The translations under genes and the position numbers were made by a program. A DNA stretch of 64,000 nt from Halorubrum sp. GN11_10-6_MGM (GTDB taxonomy: Archaea; Halobacteriota; Halobacteria; Halobacteriales; Haloferacaceae): NCBI RefSeq assembly GCF_005435165.1, contig NZ_SGUC01000012.1, positions 23,614-87,613 on the forward strand, given 5' to 3'. The notes below the pieces were generated by a model that worked only from the letters and a program-made list of their open reading frames with translations, had not been told where the DNA came from and ran no database searches. Below, piece after piece: positions 49,512 to 58,041 of this stretch. The stretch's first letter is position 1; each line of letters begins with the position of its first letter.

Positions 49512-51158
49512 TTACCGGTTCACAGTGACGCCGTCCAGCTGGACCTCCGACGAGATCGGGTGCGAGCTGAAGCCCTCCACGACGTTGCGCACGCCGTAGG
49601 AGTTGTTCAGGTTGTACGCCGGCATGTGGACGCGCCCTTCGAGCAGCGTCGTCGTCGCGTCGATGTAGAGCTGGCGACGCTCCTCGCGGTCAGACGACTC
49701 GCGGGCCTGCGTCAGCATCTGCGAGGCCTCGTCGTAGTCGTGGAACGTCCCGTTGTTCGTGCCTTCCGTTTCTTGGCTCAGCAGGTTGTACGCGAACGTG
49801 TCCGGGTCCGGCGAGCCCGACCAGCCGAGGGTGTACATGTTGTAGTCGTCCTCGCTGCCGGTGACGTACGCGTCGAGGAACGTCCCCCAGTCGAGACGCT
49901 GGACTTCGACGTTCTGGAAGCCAGCGTTCTGGAGCCCGTCGCCGACTGAGATGCCGATCTGCTCGCGCTTGTTGTCCGGCGGCACGATGATCCGCCAGTT
50001 GTAGTCCATCGGGACGCCGGCCTCCTCGAACAGTGCCTGCGCCTCTTCGAGGTCCTGATCGTGTTGAATGTCGGACCACTCGTCGGTCGGGAAGTCCCAC
50101 TCCTCAGAGATCGAGGCCGGGTAGGGGCTGTGCTGGCGGACGCCCGCCGGCTCGACGAAGTTCTCGACCGCCTGGTCCATCGAGACGCAGTAGTCGACCG
50201 CCTCGCGGACGAGCGGGTCGCTCGTCGGCCCCTCGCCGCAGTTGAACGCGAGATAGAAGTACCCGATCCCCGGCTCTTCTGTCAGCGTGGCGTTCTGGTT
50301 CCCTTCGACCGTCTCGTACAGCTGCGGCGGAATCGATTCGATGATGTCGACGTTCCCGGTCTCCAGCTCGGTGACCCGCGTCGTCTGTTCGACGATCGGC
50401 TCGAACTCGACCGTGCCGATCTCCGGGAGGTTATCGCTGTCCCAGTAGTCGTCCCACCGCTCCAGCGTCGCGTAGCTCTCCGGCTCCCACTCGGCGAGCC
50501 GGAATGGCCCGGAGGTGACCGGGTCCATGTTGTACGCGTCCGTGTCCTCCTGTCGCACGGAGGCGTTGACGACGTTCCGGGCCATGGCGATCGTGAACGC
50601 GCCGTACGGGTACGAGAGGTCGAACTGCGCGGTTTTCTCGTCGATCACCTCCCCGGTGTCGATCATGTCGACTTCCGAGGCGTTCTCGGTCTGTTCCTCG
50701 ACGGGCGCCAGCATCGTGTGAACGACGTCTTCCGCGGTGACGGGATCGCCGTTCTTGAACTGGGCGTCCTCACGGATCGGGACGATGAAGCGCGTGCCGT
50801 CGCGCTCGACCGTCGGCATGTCAGCGGCGATCTTCGGCTCCAGGCTGACGCCGTCGCCGTACTCGTAGAGCCCGTCGAATATCCGCCCGGCGATCTGCGC
50901 GGACGGCACGTCGTTCATGACCACGGGGTCCATGTCGAGCGGGCCCTTCGCCTGCGCGAAGTACAGGGTCGGCGCGCTCCCGCCGTCGGACCCGTCGGAA
51001 CCGTCGCTGCCGTCGGACCCGTCGGAACCGTCTCCACCGCCACCGCCGTCGCCGCCGTCCCCCCCGCCGGCACACCCGGCGAGCAGGAGGGAGGTGCCGG
51101 CTGCTCCGCCGGCGAGGACCTTCCGTCGCGAAATGCGTTGTGTGTCTTGTCGACGCAT
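49512..51158 (-). CDS. ABC transporter substrate-binding protein, family 5 (Tat lipoprotein)
   Basis: The 548-residue protein has a Tat signal with twin Arg in RRKVLAGGAAGTSLLLAGC, where the Cys is the lipobox. A Gly/Asp/Ser-rich linker follows. The fold is a standard family-5 binding protein: the N-part (APTLYFAQAKGPLDMDP...NGDPVTAEDVVHTM), the middle (YFYLAFNCGEGPTSDPLVREAVDYC) and the C-part (WRIIVPPDNKREQIGISVGDGLQNAG onward). It captures peptides or similar solutes for the importer. This is the normal domain order and serves as reference for the permuted protein at 59374. A TATA-like acttatc lies about 30 bases before the start. Confidence 0.94.
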   Translation of the reverse strand: MRRQDTQRISRRKVLAGGAAGTSLLLAGCAGGGDGGDGGGGGDGSDGSDGSDGSDGSDGGSAPTLYFAQAKGPLDMDPVVMNDVPSAQIAGRIFDGLYEYGDGVSLEPKIAADMPTVERDGTRFIVPIREDAQFKNGDPVTAEDVVHTMLAPVEEQTENASEVDMIDTGEVIDEKTAQFDLSYPYGAFTIAMARNVVNASVRQEDTDAYNMDPVTSGPFRLAEWEPESYATLERWDDYWDSDNLPEIGTVEFEPIVEQTTRVTELETGNVDIIESIPPQLYETVEGNQNATLTEEPGIGYFYLAFNCGEGPTSDPLVREAVDYCVSMDQAVENFVEPAGVRQHSPYPASISEEWDFPTDEWSDIQHDQDLEEAQALFEEAGVPMDYNWRIIVPPDNKREQIGISVGDGLQNAGFQNVEVQRLDWGTFLDAYVTGSEDDYNMYTLGWSGSPDPDTFAYNLLSQETEGTNNGTFHDYDEASQMLTQARESSDREERRQLYIDATTTLLEGRVHMPAYNLNNSYGVRNVVEGFSSHPISSEVQLDGVTVNR

Positions 51159-51365
51159 AGTGGCGAACTCTTGCTTCTATCTGATAAGTATTTTGGGTTC
51201 TCGTGGCCATATGGTCATCTCTGTTCGCTGTGTTGTCCTTTTGTACATACTCTTCCCCGCCAACGTCTCCCAACGTAGCCGGGGACGACTCTCGCGATTC
51301 CACTCGCGTCGCCGATGGCGCACACCTCCATTGACGGCCCGCCCCGAACGCTCCCGGGCCGCGCG

Positions 51366-53021
51366 TCAGCGGTCGGTGGGCGGCGTCTCCTCCCCGGCTC
51401 CTCGGAGGCCAGTCACGGTTCCGACTCCCTTGCTCGACCCCTCGCGGAAGACGAACCGCTGGCCCCCCTCGATCAGGTACGGCCGGAACTTGAACCGGAC
51501 GCGCGCCTCCCCGGTGTCGCCCGGCAGTAGCCGGCCTTCCTCCGGAAAGAACGCGGCCGCCTCGGAGAGCGTTTCGAGGTGGACGACCGGCTCGTACCCC
51601 TCCTGAATCCGGGTCGGGTGGTTGAGAACCATCACCTCGGCGTCGAACTCGCGGACCGGTTCCGGGTCGCTCCCGCGGGGCACCAGGGCCATCCCGCGCT
51701 CGATCTCTCCCTCGTCGACGCCTTTCAGCGCGATGCCGACGATCCGGCCGGCGGTCGCCTTGTCGACCCGGTGGTAGTGCATCTCGATCGACCGGGCCTC
51801 GACCTCGCGGAACGACCCGTCGGGCATGGGGCCGAGCAGGAGCTCGTCGCCCTTCTCGACCGTCCCCGAGTTCACCGTTCCGGACGCGACCGCGCCCACC
51901 CCGGTCACCTTGTAGCTCCGGTCGACGTACATCCGGAACGCCTCGCGGTCGGGCGTCGCGCGCTTCGGGAGCCGCTCGAACAGGCGATCGAGCGTCTCGA
52001 CGCCGTCCTTCGTCACCGCGCTGGTCCGCAGCAGGGGGACGACCCCGTCGCCGACCTCCGCGACCGCGGTGTCGACGCCGTGCCGGTCGACCAACAGCGG
52101 GGTCTGCCCGGCGTCGCGGAGCATCGACTCCACCTCGCGCTCGACGGCGGCGAGCCGCTCGTCGCTCACGGCGTCCGCCTTGGTGACCGCGACGATGGTC
52201 GGCAGCTCGGTCGCCAGCAGGATCCCGAGGTGTTCGCGGGTCGTCTTCGTCGGACCGTCGTCGGCGGCGACGACGAGCAGCCCGTAGTCGAGCTTCTGGC
52301 CGACGAGCCCGCGGATCGTCGTCCGGAGCCACGGCTCGTGGCCGACGGTGTCGACGAAGGAGACGAGCCGGTCGGCCGTCTCGACGACGCCGGCGCGGTC
52401 GGCCTTGCGGTGCGGGTTGTCCATCCGGACCGGCTCGTCGGCGTCGTCGGCGAAGCCGTACACCGCGTACGAGAGGTCCGCCGACAGGCCGCGATCGACC
52501 TCGTGGGGCTGGACGTCGAGGAAGCCGCGCGTGCCGCCCTGCCCGTCGTCGGCGCGGCCGGTGACGAGCGTGCCGACGAGCGTCGACTTCCCGTGGTCGA
52601 CGTGGCCCGCGGTGCCGACGACGAGGTGGTCCTCGTCGGCCTCGAACACGCCGCCGTCGCGGAGCGTGGCGAGCCCGACGAGCCCCGCCTCGTCCCCGTC
52701 TCCGTCGGGGCCGGCGCTCCACGTCTCGACGTCGGCGATGTGGGCGTCCGCCTCGTCGGCTAACAGCGAGAGCACGTCCATCGTCTCGGAGAAGGTCTCG
52801 GGGGAGATCCCGGCGAGCCCCCCGTCGTCGGTGACGCCGAGGACGTAGGTCGCCTCCCCGTCGCCGGAGAGCACCCGGTGACGGAGCTGGGCGACGAGCG
52901 ACTCCATGCGCCCGTCGGCCAGGTGGATCTCTCGCGTCAGTCGCTCCTTGAACTCGATGGCGCCGCCGTCCCGTTCGCCGCGCTCGATGGCCCGCCGGAG
53001 GACGGACCGGTCAGCGCTCAT
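51366..53021 (-). CDS. GTPBP1/HBS1-like translational GTPase
   Basis: The 551-residue protein has an N-terminal domain of about 130 residues, then the GTPase domain with G1 GHVDHGKS (139-146), G3 DTVGHEPW and G4 TKAD. Two beta-barrel domains follow, with RSYKVTGVGAVASGTVNSG and LKGVDEGEIERGMALV. The order and motifs match GTPBP1-type factors of archaea, related to EF-Tu and SelB. Their role is linked to translation or mRNA turnover and is not fixed. ATG 53021 is chosen over 53075 since the N-terminal family match begins there. Confidence 0.87.
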   Translation of the reverse strand: MSADRSVLRRAIERGERDGGAIEFKERLTREIHLADGRMESLVAQLRHRVLSGDGEATYVLGVTDDGGLAGISPETFSETMDVLSLLADEADAHIADVETWSAGPDGDGDEAGLVGLATLRDGGVFEADEDHLVVGTAGHVDHGKSTLVGTLVTGRADDGQGGTRGFLDVQPHEVDRGLSADLSYAVYGFADDADEPVRMDNPHRKADRAGVVETADRLVSFVDTVGHEPWLRTTIRGLVGQKLDYGLLVVAADDGPTKTTREHLGILLATELPTIVAVTKADAVSDERLAAVEREVESMLRDAGQTPLLVDRHGVDTAVAEVGDGVVPLLRTSAVTKDGVETLDRLFERLPKRATPDREAFRMYVDRSYKVTGVGAVASGTVNSGTVEKGDELLLGPMPDGSFREVEARSIEMHYHRVDKATAGRIVGIALKGVDEGEIERGMALVPRGSDPEPVREFDAEVMVLNHPTRIQEGYEPVVHLETLSEAAAFFPEEGRLLPGDTGEARVRFKFRPYLIEGGQRFVFREGSSKGVGTVTGLRGAGEETPPTDR

Positions 53022-53139
53022 GTCCCGTGGTAAGCGGCAGTCGGGCTTAACGGTTTTCGTGGTACACGACCCCACGGCTCGTGATCGATCCCGAGCGCTC
53101 CGGAGTCGTCCGATCCCCGCTTCGCGCGCTCCGGCGAGC

Positions 53140-53147
53140 TATTTAAC
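53140..53147 (+). promoter_or_regulatory. TATA box of the HFX_2341-like regulator
   Basis: tatttaac is centred about 27 bases upstream of ATG 53171, with a purine-rich segment before it as a possible BRE. The distance indicates a leaderless transcript. Confidence 0.6.
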
Positions 53148-53170
53148 CGACCGCCGCGGACAACGACGGT

Positions 53171-54019
53171 ATGGACACCTCGGTCCCCAGCGTCGCGGAA
53201 CGCCGCGTCCACGTCGCCCCGCTCGGCTATGAGCGCGACCGGGTCGTCGAACCCCTCCGCCGCCACGGCGCCGACGTCGCGTACCTCCTCGTCGACGCCC
53301 CCGACCGCGAGGGCTCCCGCGGCGACGTCGACTTCGAGGCGGCCCGGGCGAGCGACCCGGCGGACGCCCGCGTCGACCCCGACCGACTCACCGACTATCA
53401 GCGCGACGCGTGGACCGCCACCGCGGAGTTCGCCGAGGTCCGCCCGATCCCGGTCGCGCTCGCCGACGTGTACGACGTGCTCGGCGTGACGACGACCGTC
53501 GCCGCCCGCCACCGCGCCGGCGAGGCCGACGGCGACCGGCTGTTCGGCAACGTCTCGACCGGCCCCCGGATCGCCGCGGTCGGCGTCGCGATGGCCTGTA
53601 TGATCGTCGGCGCGCGCCCGTACAGCGTCGAGCCGGAGCGCCGCCGCCACGACGTCGAGGCGGCGCCGCTGACCGAGGGGGTCGCGTCGACCGTCGACCT
53701 CCCGCTGTACCCGATGGACGCGCCGACGGCCGACCAGGTCGCGGTCCTCGGGCGCCTGCGCGAGCGGGCCGACGGGAACCGCACCACCGACAAGTGGAAC
53801 CTGATCGAGTGGGCCAGGGAGCGCGGCCTGGAGTTCCTGGCCGACACCGGCGAGAGCCGGACCGCCAAGTACCGCGCGCTGGAGACCCACGTGCTCGCGC
53901 CGCTCCGCGACCGCGGCTACGTGGAGCTGGAGGACGTGGGTCGGTCCGACACCGTCCACCTCACGGAGATCGGGCGCCGCGTCTACTTCGCGTTCGAACA
54001 CAAGCTCCGCGAGCACTGA
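53171..54019 (+). CDS. HFX_2341-type transcriptional regulator (CARF-like N-terminus plus winged helix)
   Basis: The 282-residue protein has an N-terminal Rossmann-like domain (RVHVAPLGYERDRVVEPLRRHGADVAYLLVDAP, then FGNVSTGPRIAAVGVAMACMI) of the type I recall as HFX_2341/DUF6293. It is related to CARF/Csa3 ligand-binding domains. The C-terminal winged helix is KWNLIEWARERGLEF onward with HVLAPLRDRGYVELEDVG. In CRISPR settings such proteins sense cyclic oligonucleotides; here no CRISPR array or cas gene is in the window. The ligand is therefore unknown. A TATA box at 53140-53147 supports the start. Confidence 0.82.
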   Translation: MDTSVPSVAERRVHVAPLGYERDRVVEPLRRHGADVAYLLVDAPDREGSRGDVDFEAARASDPADARVDPDRLTDYQRDAWTATAEFAEVRPIPVALADVYDVLGVTTTVAARHRAGEADGDRLFGNVSTGPRIAAVGVAMACMIVGARPYSVEPERRRHDVEAAPLTEGVASTVDLPLYPMDAPTADQVAVLGRLRERADGNRTTDKWNLIEWARERGLEFLADTGESRTAKYRALETHVLAPLRDRGYVELEDVGRSDTVHLTEIGRRVYFAFEHKLREH

Positions 54020-54304
54020 CGGCCTTCGACGCGTCCCTGAGGTCCGTCCCGTCCGACGGGTACGTCAGAACTGTACGGTTTATCCGAACTGTCGATAGCT
54101 AACGTAGAACTATCCCCCGCACCTCGATTCAACTGCGTGACGCCCGCCGGGCGGCCGGGGCGCCCTCCCCGCCCTCCGCACCCGCCTGCCCGCTATCGGC
54201 CGTCGGCGGCCACCCGCGCCGCCGACGGCGGTCCCCGCTGACGCCGCCGCGGTCGCCCGCCGGACCGTCACGGCCGACGGCCCTCCCGTCGGTGCTTCTC
54301 CGAC

Positions 54305-55351
54305 TCACTCCTCGGTCAGGTCGACGTACGTCCGCCGGACGGTCACGGGCGTCACGTCGGCGACGTCCGCGGCCTCCTGCTGGGTACACTCGGCGTCGAG
54401 CTCGCGGGCCGCGGTGTACAGGCAGGCGGCCGCGACGCCGACCGGGTTGCGGCCGTTCGCGATCCCCTCCTCGACGGCGCGCTCAGCCAGCTCGCCGGCG
54501 CGGCGCTCGACGGCCGGGTCGCAGCCGAGGTCGCTCGCGAACCGCGGGAGGTACTCCGCGGGGCCGCTCGGCGCCATCGGCAGGCCCAGTTCGCGGTTCA
54601 TCGCGTCGAAGGCGGCCCGGTGTTCGTCCTCCGTCGCCTTCGCCTCGTCGCACACCTCCCCGACTGTTCGTGCCACGTCGGCGGTGCGGCAGGCGACGTA
54701 GACGCAGGCGGCCGCGAAGCCCTCCAGCGAGCGGCCGCGGAGCAGGCTCTCCTCCTGCGCCGAGTCGAACAGCGCGCAGGCGGCGTCGCGGACGCTGTCG
54801 GGCAGTCCCATGACGCCGGTGAGCCGCCGGATCTCGGTGTAGGCGTACACCTTGTTGCGGTCGCGCTTCGTCGAGATCTGCGCGCGGTTGTGCTGGGTCC
54901 GCATCCGGGCCAGCCGGCGACGCTTGCGGCCCTTCACCTTCGTCGAGCGGCCGATCTCCGTCGAGAGCCCGCGATCGTGGCGCGAGCGCGTCAGCGGCGC
55001 GCCGGTCCGCTTCGGATTCGTGTCGTCGTCGTCGAACGACCGCCACTCGGGACCGTGGTCGATCCGGTCGGCCTCGACGACGAGGCCGCAGTCGCCGCAG
55101 ACGCGCTCCGCGCCCTCGACGCGGGTGCGGCCGCCGCACTCCGGACAGGTCTCGCGGTCGCCGGCCTCGTCGGCGCCGGACGTTTCGGAGTTCTCGGAGA
55201 CCGCGGTGCCGTCCGCGGTTGCGGAGCGGTCGGCGGTCGCCGTACTGTCGGCGGTCGCCGTGCCGTCGGCGGTCGCTGCGCGGTCCGTCGTCGCGACGTC
55301 GTCGGTTTCGGTCCGGGGCGAACGAACGCGGGTCGAGCGTGCGTCACTCAT
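54305..55351 (-). CDS. tfb: Transcription initiation factor IIB (TFB)
   Basis: The 348-residue protein has a zinc ribbon (CPECGGRTRVEGAERVCGDCG, about 68-88), the B-reader/linker (GPEWRSFDDDDTNPKRTGAPLT and LSTEIGRSTKVKGRKRRR) and two cyclin repeats to the C-terminus. TFB recruits RNA polymerase to TATA/BRE promoters. The N-terminal 65 residues are an unusual low-complexity extension with tandem TADGTATADS-like units, which standard TFB lacks. Haloarchaea carry several TFB paralogs with different promoter preferences. Confidence 0.92.
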   Translation of the reverse strand: MSDARSTRVRSPRTETDDVATTDRAATADGTATADSTATADRSATADGTAVSENSETSGADEAGDRETCPECGGRTRVEGAERVCGDCGLVVEADRIDHGPEWRSFDDDDTNPKRTGAPLTRSRHDRGLSTEIGRSTKVKGRKRRRLARMRTQHNRAQISTKRDRNKVYAYTEIRRLTGVMGLPDSVRDAACALFDSAQEESLLRGRSLEGFAAACVYVACRTADVARTVGEVCDEAKATEDEHRAAFDAMNRELGLPMAPSGPAEYLPRFASDLGCDPAVERRAGELAERAVEEGIANGRNPVGVAAACLYTAARELDAECTQQEAADVADVTPVTVRRTYVDLTEE

Positions 55352-55514
55352 CACACGTCGAACTCCGGCCCGATGCCTTACTTAAACCCGGGCGAATCGG
55401 CGGTCAATCGCCCCGATCGGCGCCGCCGAACCGACCGGTTATCGGTCGGTGATCGACCGCCCAATCGCGCCGCAGTACGGTGGTTTTAACCATCGGCCCG
55501 AGCCATGATTTCGC

Positions 55515-56036
55515 ATGACGCTGTCGGATATCGCGGACGGGGTCGAGGTGACCTCGCGCCAGCGCGATCGGGGGGTCGCGCTCGCGGACGACACGGACAC
55601 GCCGCTCGTCGACCGCCTGTCGGACCACGCCGAGTCGCTCCCGTGTACGCCGGAAGCGACCGCCACGCTCGTCGACGCCTACACCGCCGGGCGGAGCGTC
55701 GGCGACGCCGCCCGCGAGGCGGGGGTCTCCCCGATGACGGCCGTGAAGGCGCTCCACCGCTGCGGCGTCGAGGGCGTCTGCCCGCTCTCGCCCACCGGCC
55801 GCGACGTGGTCCGCGACTGGCTCGCGGGCCGGACCGCTCGGAGCGACGCCGTCGCGCTCACCGGTGGCGACGAAGCGGACTTCGCGCTGGCGACGTACGT
55901 GGAGACCCACGACCCGGTCGAGCCCGTCGCCGAGGCGGTCGACGCGCAGATCGCCGGCTCCGCGCCGCTCGGGGACGGCCTCGGCGCCGACGACCCGCTC
56001 GGCGACGCGCTCGGCTCCGCGGACGGCCCCCGGTGA
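55515..56036 (+). CDS. Conserved haloarchaeal protein with helix-turn-helix-like segment
   Basis: A 173-residue protein. The segment TLVDAYTAGRSVGDAAREAGVSPMTAVKALHRCGVEGV resembles a resolvase- or sigma-type helix-turn-helix. The rest is acidic, ending in LGADDPLGDALGSADGP. No metal or catalytic motif is visible. A DNA-binding role is inferred from the helix-turn-helix only. It diverges from tfb, with a short intergenic region. Confidence 0.72.
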   Translation: MTLSDIADGVEVTSRQRDRGVALADDTDTPLVDRLSDHAESLPCTPEATATLVDAYTAGRSVGDAAREAGVSPMTAVKALHRCGVEGVCPLSPTGRDVVRDWLAGRTARSDAVALTGGDEADFALATYVETHDPVEPVAEAVDAQIAGSAPLGDGLGADDPLGDALGSADGPR

Positions 56037-56082
56037 GTCCGCTTCGCTTTTTCACCCGATTTCTTCTGGTCGCGTGCGCGAC

Positions 56083-56913
56083 TCAGGGCATGAACCGCTC
56101 GACGAGCCCCGGCTCCGGGAACTCCACGCCGATCGAGGCGTCGAACGCGGTCTCGTAGGCGGTCGCGATCGCTCGCGCGTACGCGCCGTCTCCGGTCGCC
56201 GCGGTCGGCGCGGCCGCGACCGCGGGCTCCGTCGCCGGGACGCTGACGACGCCGGCATCGCCGCCGTCGCGGTTCTCGTCGCTCGCGTTGTCGGTTCGGC
56301 CCCGCTCGACCGCGACGGTCGCGTCGAGGCTTCCACCCACGTCGGCGATCCGCCCGCGGAGCCGCTGGGCCGCGTCGCGCCCGTGGACCGTCGCCGGTCT
56401 GACCGCGACCGCGCGGTCGACGCTCGTCGCGGCCGCGACCGCCTCGTTCGACCCGACCGGCGCGGCGTCGACGACCACCGCGTCGTACGTCGTCGCCGCC
56501 TCGTCGATCCGCCGTTCCAGCTTCCGGGCGGCCTCCGCCGTCTTCGCCCGCGCGACGCGCTCGAAGGGCGCCCTCGCGGGTATCGCGTCGACCCGCCCCG
56601 GCAGGTCCGGCGCGTCGCGCTCGCCGTCGCGGAATCCGCCGCCGCTCCCGGGGCGCTCCGCGTCTCCGTCGGTCCCGGCGACGGGGTACGCCGCCGCCGA
56701 CAGCGCGGCGTCCGGGTCGTCGGTGAGGAGCGCGGTGAGGTCGGGATCGATCCGCCCGTTCACGTACTCGGAGAGCCCCTGCGTCGTGAACGCGGCGTCG
56801 ACGACCGCGACGTCCTCGCCGTCGCGCGCGCCCATCGCCGCCAGCTCGACCGCGGTCCGCGTCGTCCCCGCGCCGCCGGTCGCCCCGACGAGCGCGAGCG
56901 TCGTCGCGTTCAT
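56083..56913 (-). CDS. ParA/MinD-like ATPase with degenerate P-loop
   Basis: The 276-residue protein has the overall deviant-Walker ParA fold: an N-terminal P-loop strand, AVVDAAFTTQGLSEYVNG, and TTYDAVVVDAAPVGSNEAVAAATSVDRAVAVRP matching the switch and ADP-binding parts. The P-loop itself reads TGGAGTTR where ParA/MinD has KGGxGKTT, so both the signature Lys and the Walker A Lys are Thr. ATP hydrolysis may be lost or altered. A Gly/Asp-rich insertion near residues 80-105 separates two core strands. Confidence 0.75.
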   Translation of the reverse strand: MNATTLALVGATGGAGTTRTAVELAAMGARDGEDVAVVDAAFTTQGLSEYVNGRIDPDLTALLTDDPDAALSAAAYPVAGTDGDAERPGSGGGFRDGERDAPDLPGRVDAIPARAPFERVARAKTAEAARKLERRIDEAATTYDAVVVDAAPVGSNEAVAAATSVDRAVAVRPATVHGRDAAQRLRGRIADVGGSLDATVAVERGRTDNASDENRDGGDAGVVSVPATEPAVAAAPTAATGDGAYARAIATAYETAFDASIGVEFPEPGLVERFMP

Positions 56914-56990
56914 GCGTCGGCCTCGCCGGAGGTCGCTTGTAAAAAGAGCGAAGCCGGGCGGCGGCGCGGCGCGCCGTTCTCTCGCGTCTC

Positions 56991-57422
56991 TTACCCGTCG
57001 ATCGCGGCCGCGACGTCCTCGGCGACGGCGTCCAGCTCGTCGTCGGAGAGGTCCGGGCGCTCGCCAGCGACGGCGTGGATCGGCGCGCCGCCGTCGCCCT
57101 CGAACCGCGGGACGACGTGGACGTGGACGTGCGGCACCTCCTGCCCGGCCGCCTCGCCGTCGTTGACGCCGACGTTGGCGCCGTCGGCGTCGACGGCGTC
57201 CTGAATCCGGGGCGTGAGCGACGCAACCGCGTCGAACAGGTCGCCCGCGAGGTCGGCGTCGAGGTCGCCGACGTGTTCCGCGTGCGACTTCGGGATGACG
57301 AGCGTGTGGCCCCGCGCGAGGGGGTTCGCGTCGAGGAACGCCAGCACCGAGTCGGTCTCGTAGACGGTCCGCGCCGGGATGTCGCCGGCGACGATCGAAC
57401 AGAAGATACAGTCGTCGGACAT
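56991..57422 (-). CDS. HIT family protein
   Basis: The 143-residue protein has CIFCSIVAGDIPA at its start, DANPLARGHTLVIPKSHAEHV, and the histidine triad HVHVHVV. These nucleotide hydrolases or transferases act on AMP-type conjugates in the cytoplasm. The two cysteines in CxxC near the start may bind zinc, as in archaeal HIT proteins. ATG 57422 is chosen because similarity begins with CIFC. Confidence 0.9.
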   Translation of the reverse strand: MSDDCIFCSIVAGDIPARTVYETDSVLAFLDANPLARGHTLVIPKSHAEHVGDLDADLAGDLFDAVASLTPRIQDAVDADGANVGVNDGEAAGQEVPHVHVHVVPRFEGDGGAPIHAVAGERPDLSDDELDAVAEDVAAAIDG

Positions 57423-57556
57423 ACCCGAGCGATCGCTCGGGCGTCTCATCAAGGTTTCCCGACCCGCGGTTCGTGGGTGCTCGGCGGCCCGCGGTGCGAA
57501 GGTTCTCGGCGACCCGCGGTGCGAAGCCGACGACTGCCGCCCGTCCGCCAACGGAC

Positions 57557-57564
57557 CTATATCC
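57557..57564 (+). promoter_or_regulatory. TATA box of the gene at 57585
   Basis: cctatatc lies 21-28 bases before ATG 57585, fitting a leaderless transcript. Confidence 0.55.
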
Positions 57565-57584
57565 GCCGCGCCGAAACGGACGGT

Positions 57585-57887
57585 ATGGACGACCGGCTCG
57601 AACGCGTCATCCGCCAGCAGCTCCGGAAGGCGGGCAAGCAGTTCGAGGAGGCCAGACGCGCCTACGCCGAGGGGCGCGACGATCCCGACGGGAACGCGGC
57701 CGCGGCGGCCCGGTTCGACCTCCCGACCGACGACTCCGGCCGCGCCCAGATCGTCTGTCGTCGCCACGCGGAGCGCCGGGCCGTGTCGGTCGACGCCGAG
57801 GGGCGTCCCGCCTGCTTCGAGTCGGGCCATCCGGACTGCGAGGGCTGCGCCGAGGACGTCCGCGACGGCTTCGTCGAGACGTGGTGA
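57585..57887 (+). CDS. Small conserved haloarchaeal protein (DUF7091-like)
   Basis: A 100-residue protein starting MDDRLERVIRQQLRKAGKQF. The N-terminal half is helical and charged. The C-terminal half has four cysteines (IVCRRHAE, ACFESGHPDCEGCAEDV), a likely zinc site. I recall it as a DUF7091-type family with moderate confidence. Function is unknown. Confidence 0.75.
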   Translation: MDDRLERVIRQQLRKAGKQFEEARRAYAEGRDDPDGNAAAAARFDLPTDDSGRAQIVCRRHAERRAVSVDAEGRPACFESGHPDCEGCAEDVRDGFVETW

Positions 57888-58041
57888 CCGCCGAGGCCGA
57901 CGCGAGGGCCCACCTCGACGAGCGTGTCCGGACGCCCTGCCTCGACGGGATCATCTGGACACCCCCCGCCCCGACCACGCCGTCCGGACACCCCGTAACC
58001 CCACCCGAACACGTTTGTTTCCCGGGAGTCACGTCCGGGGC

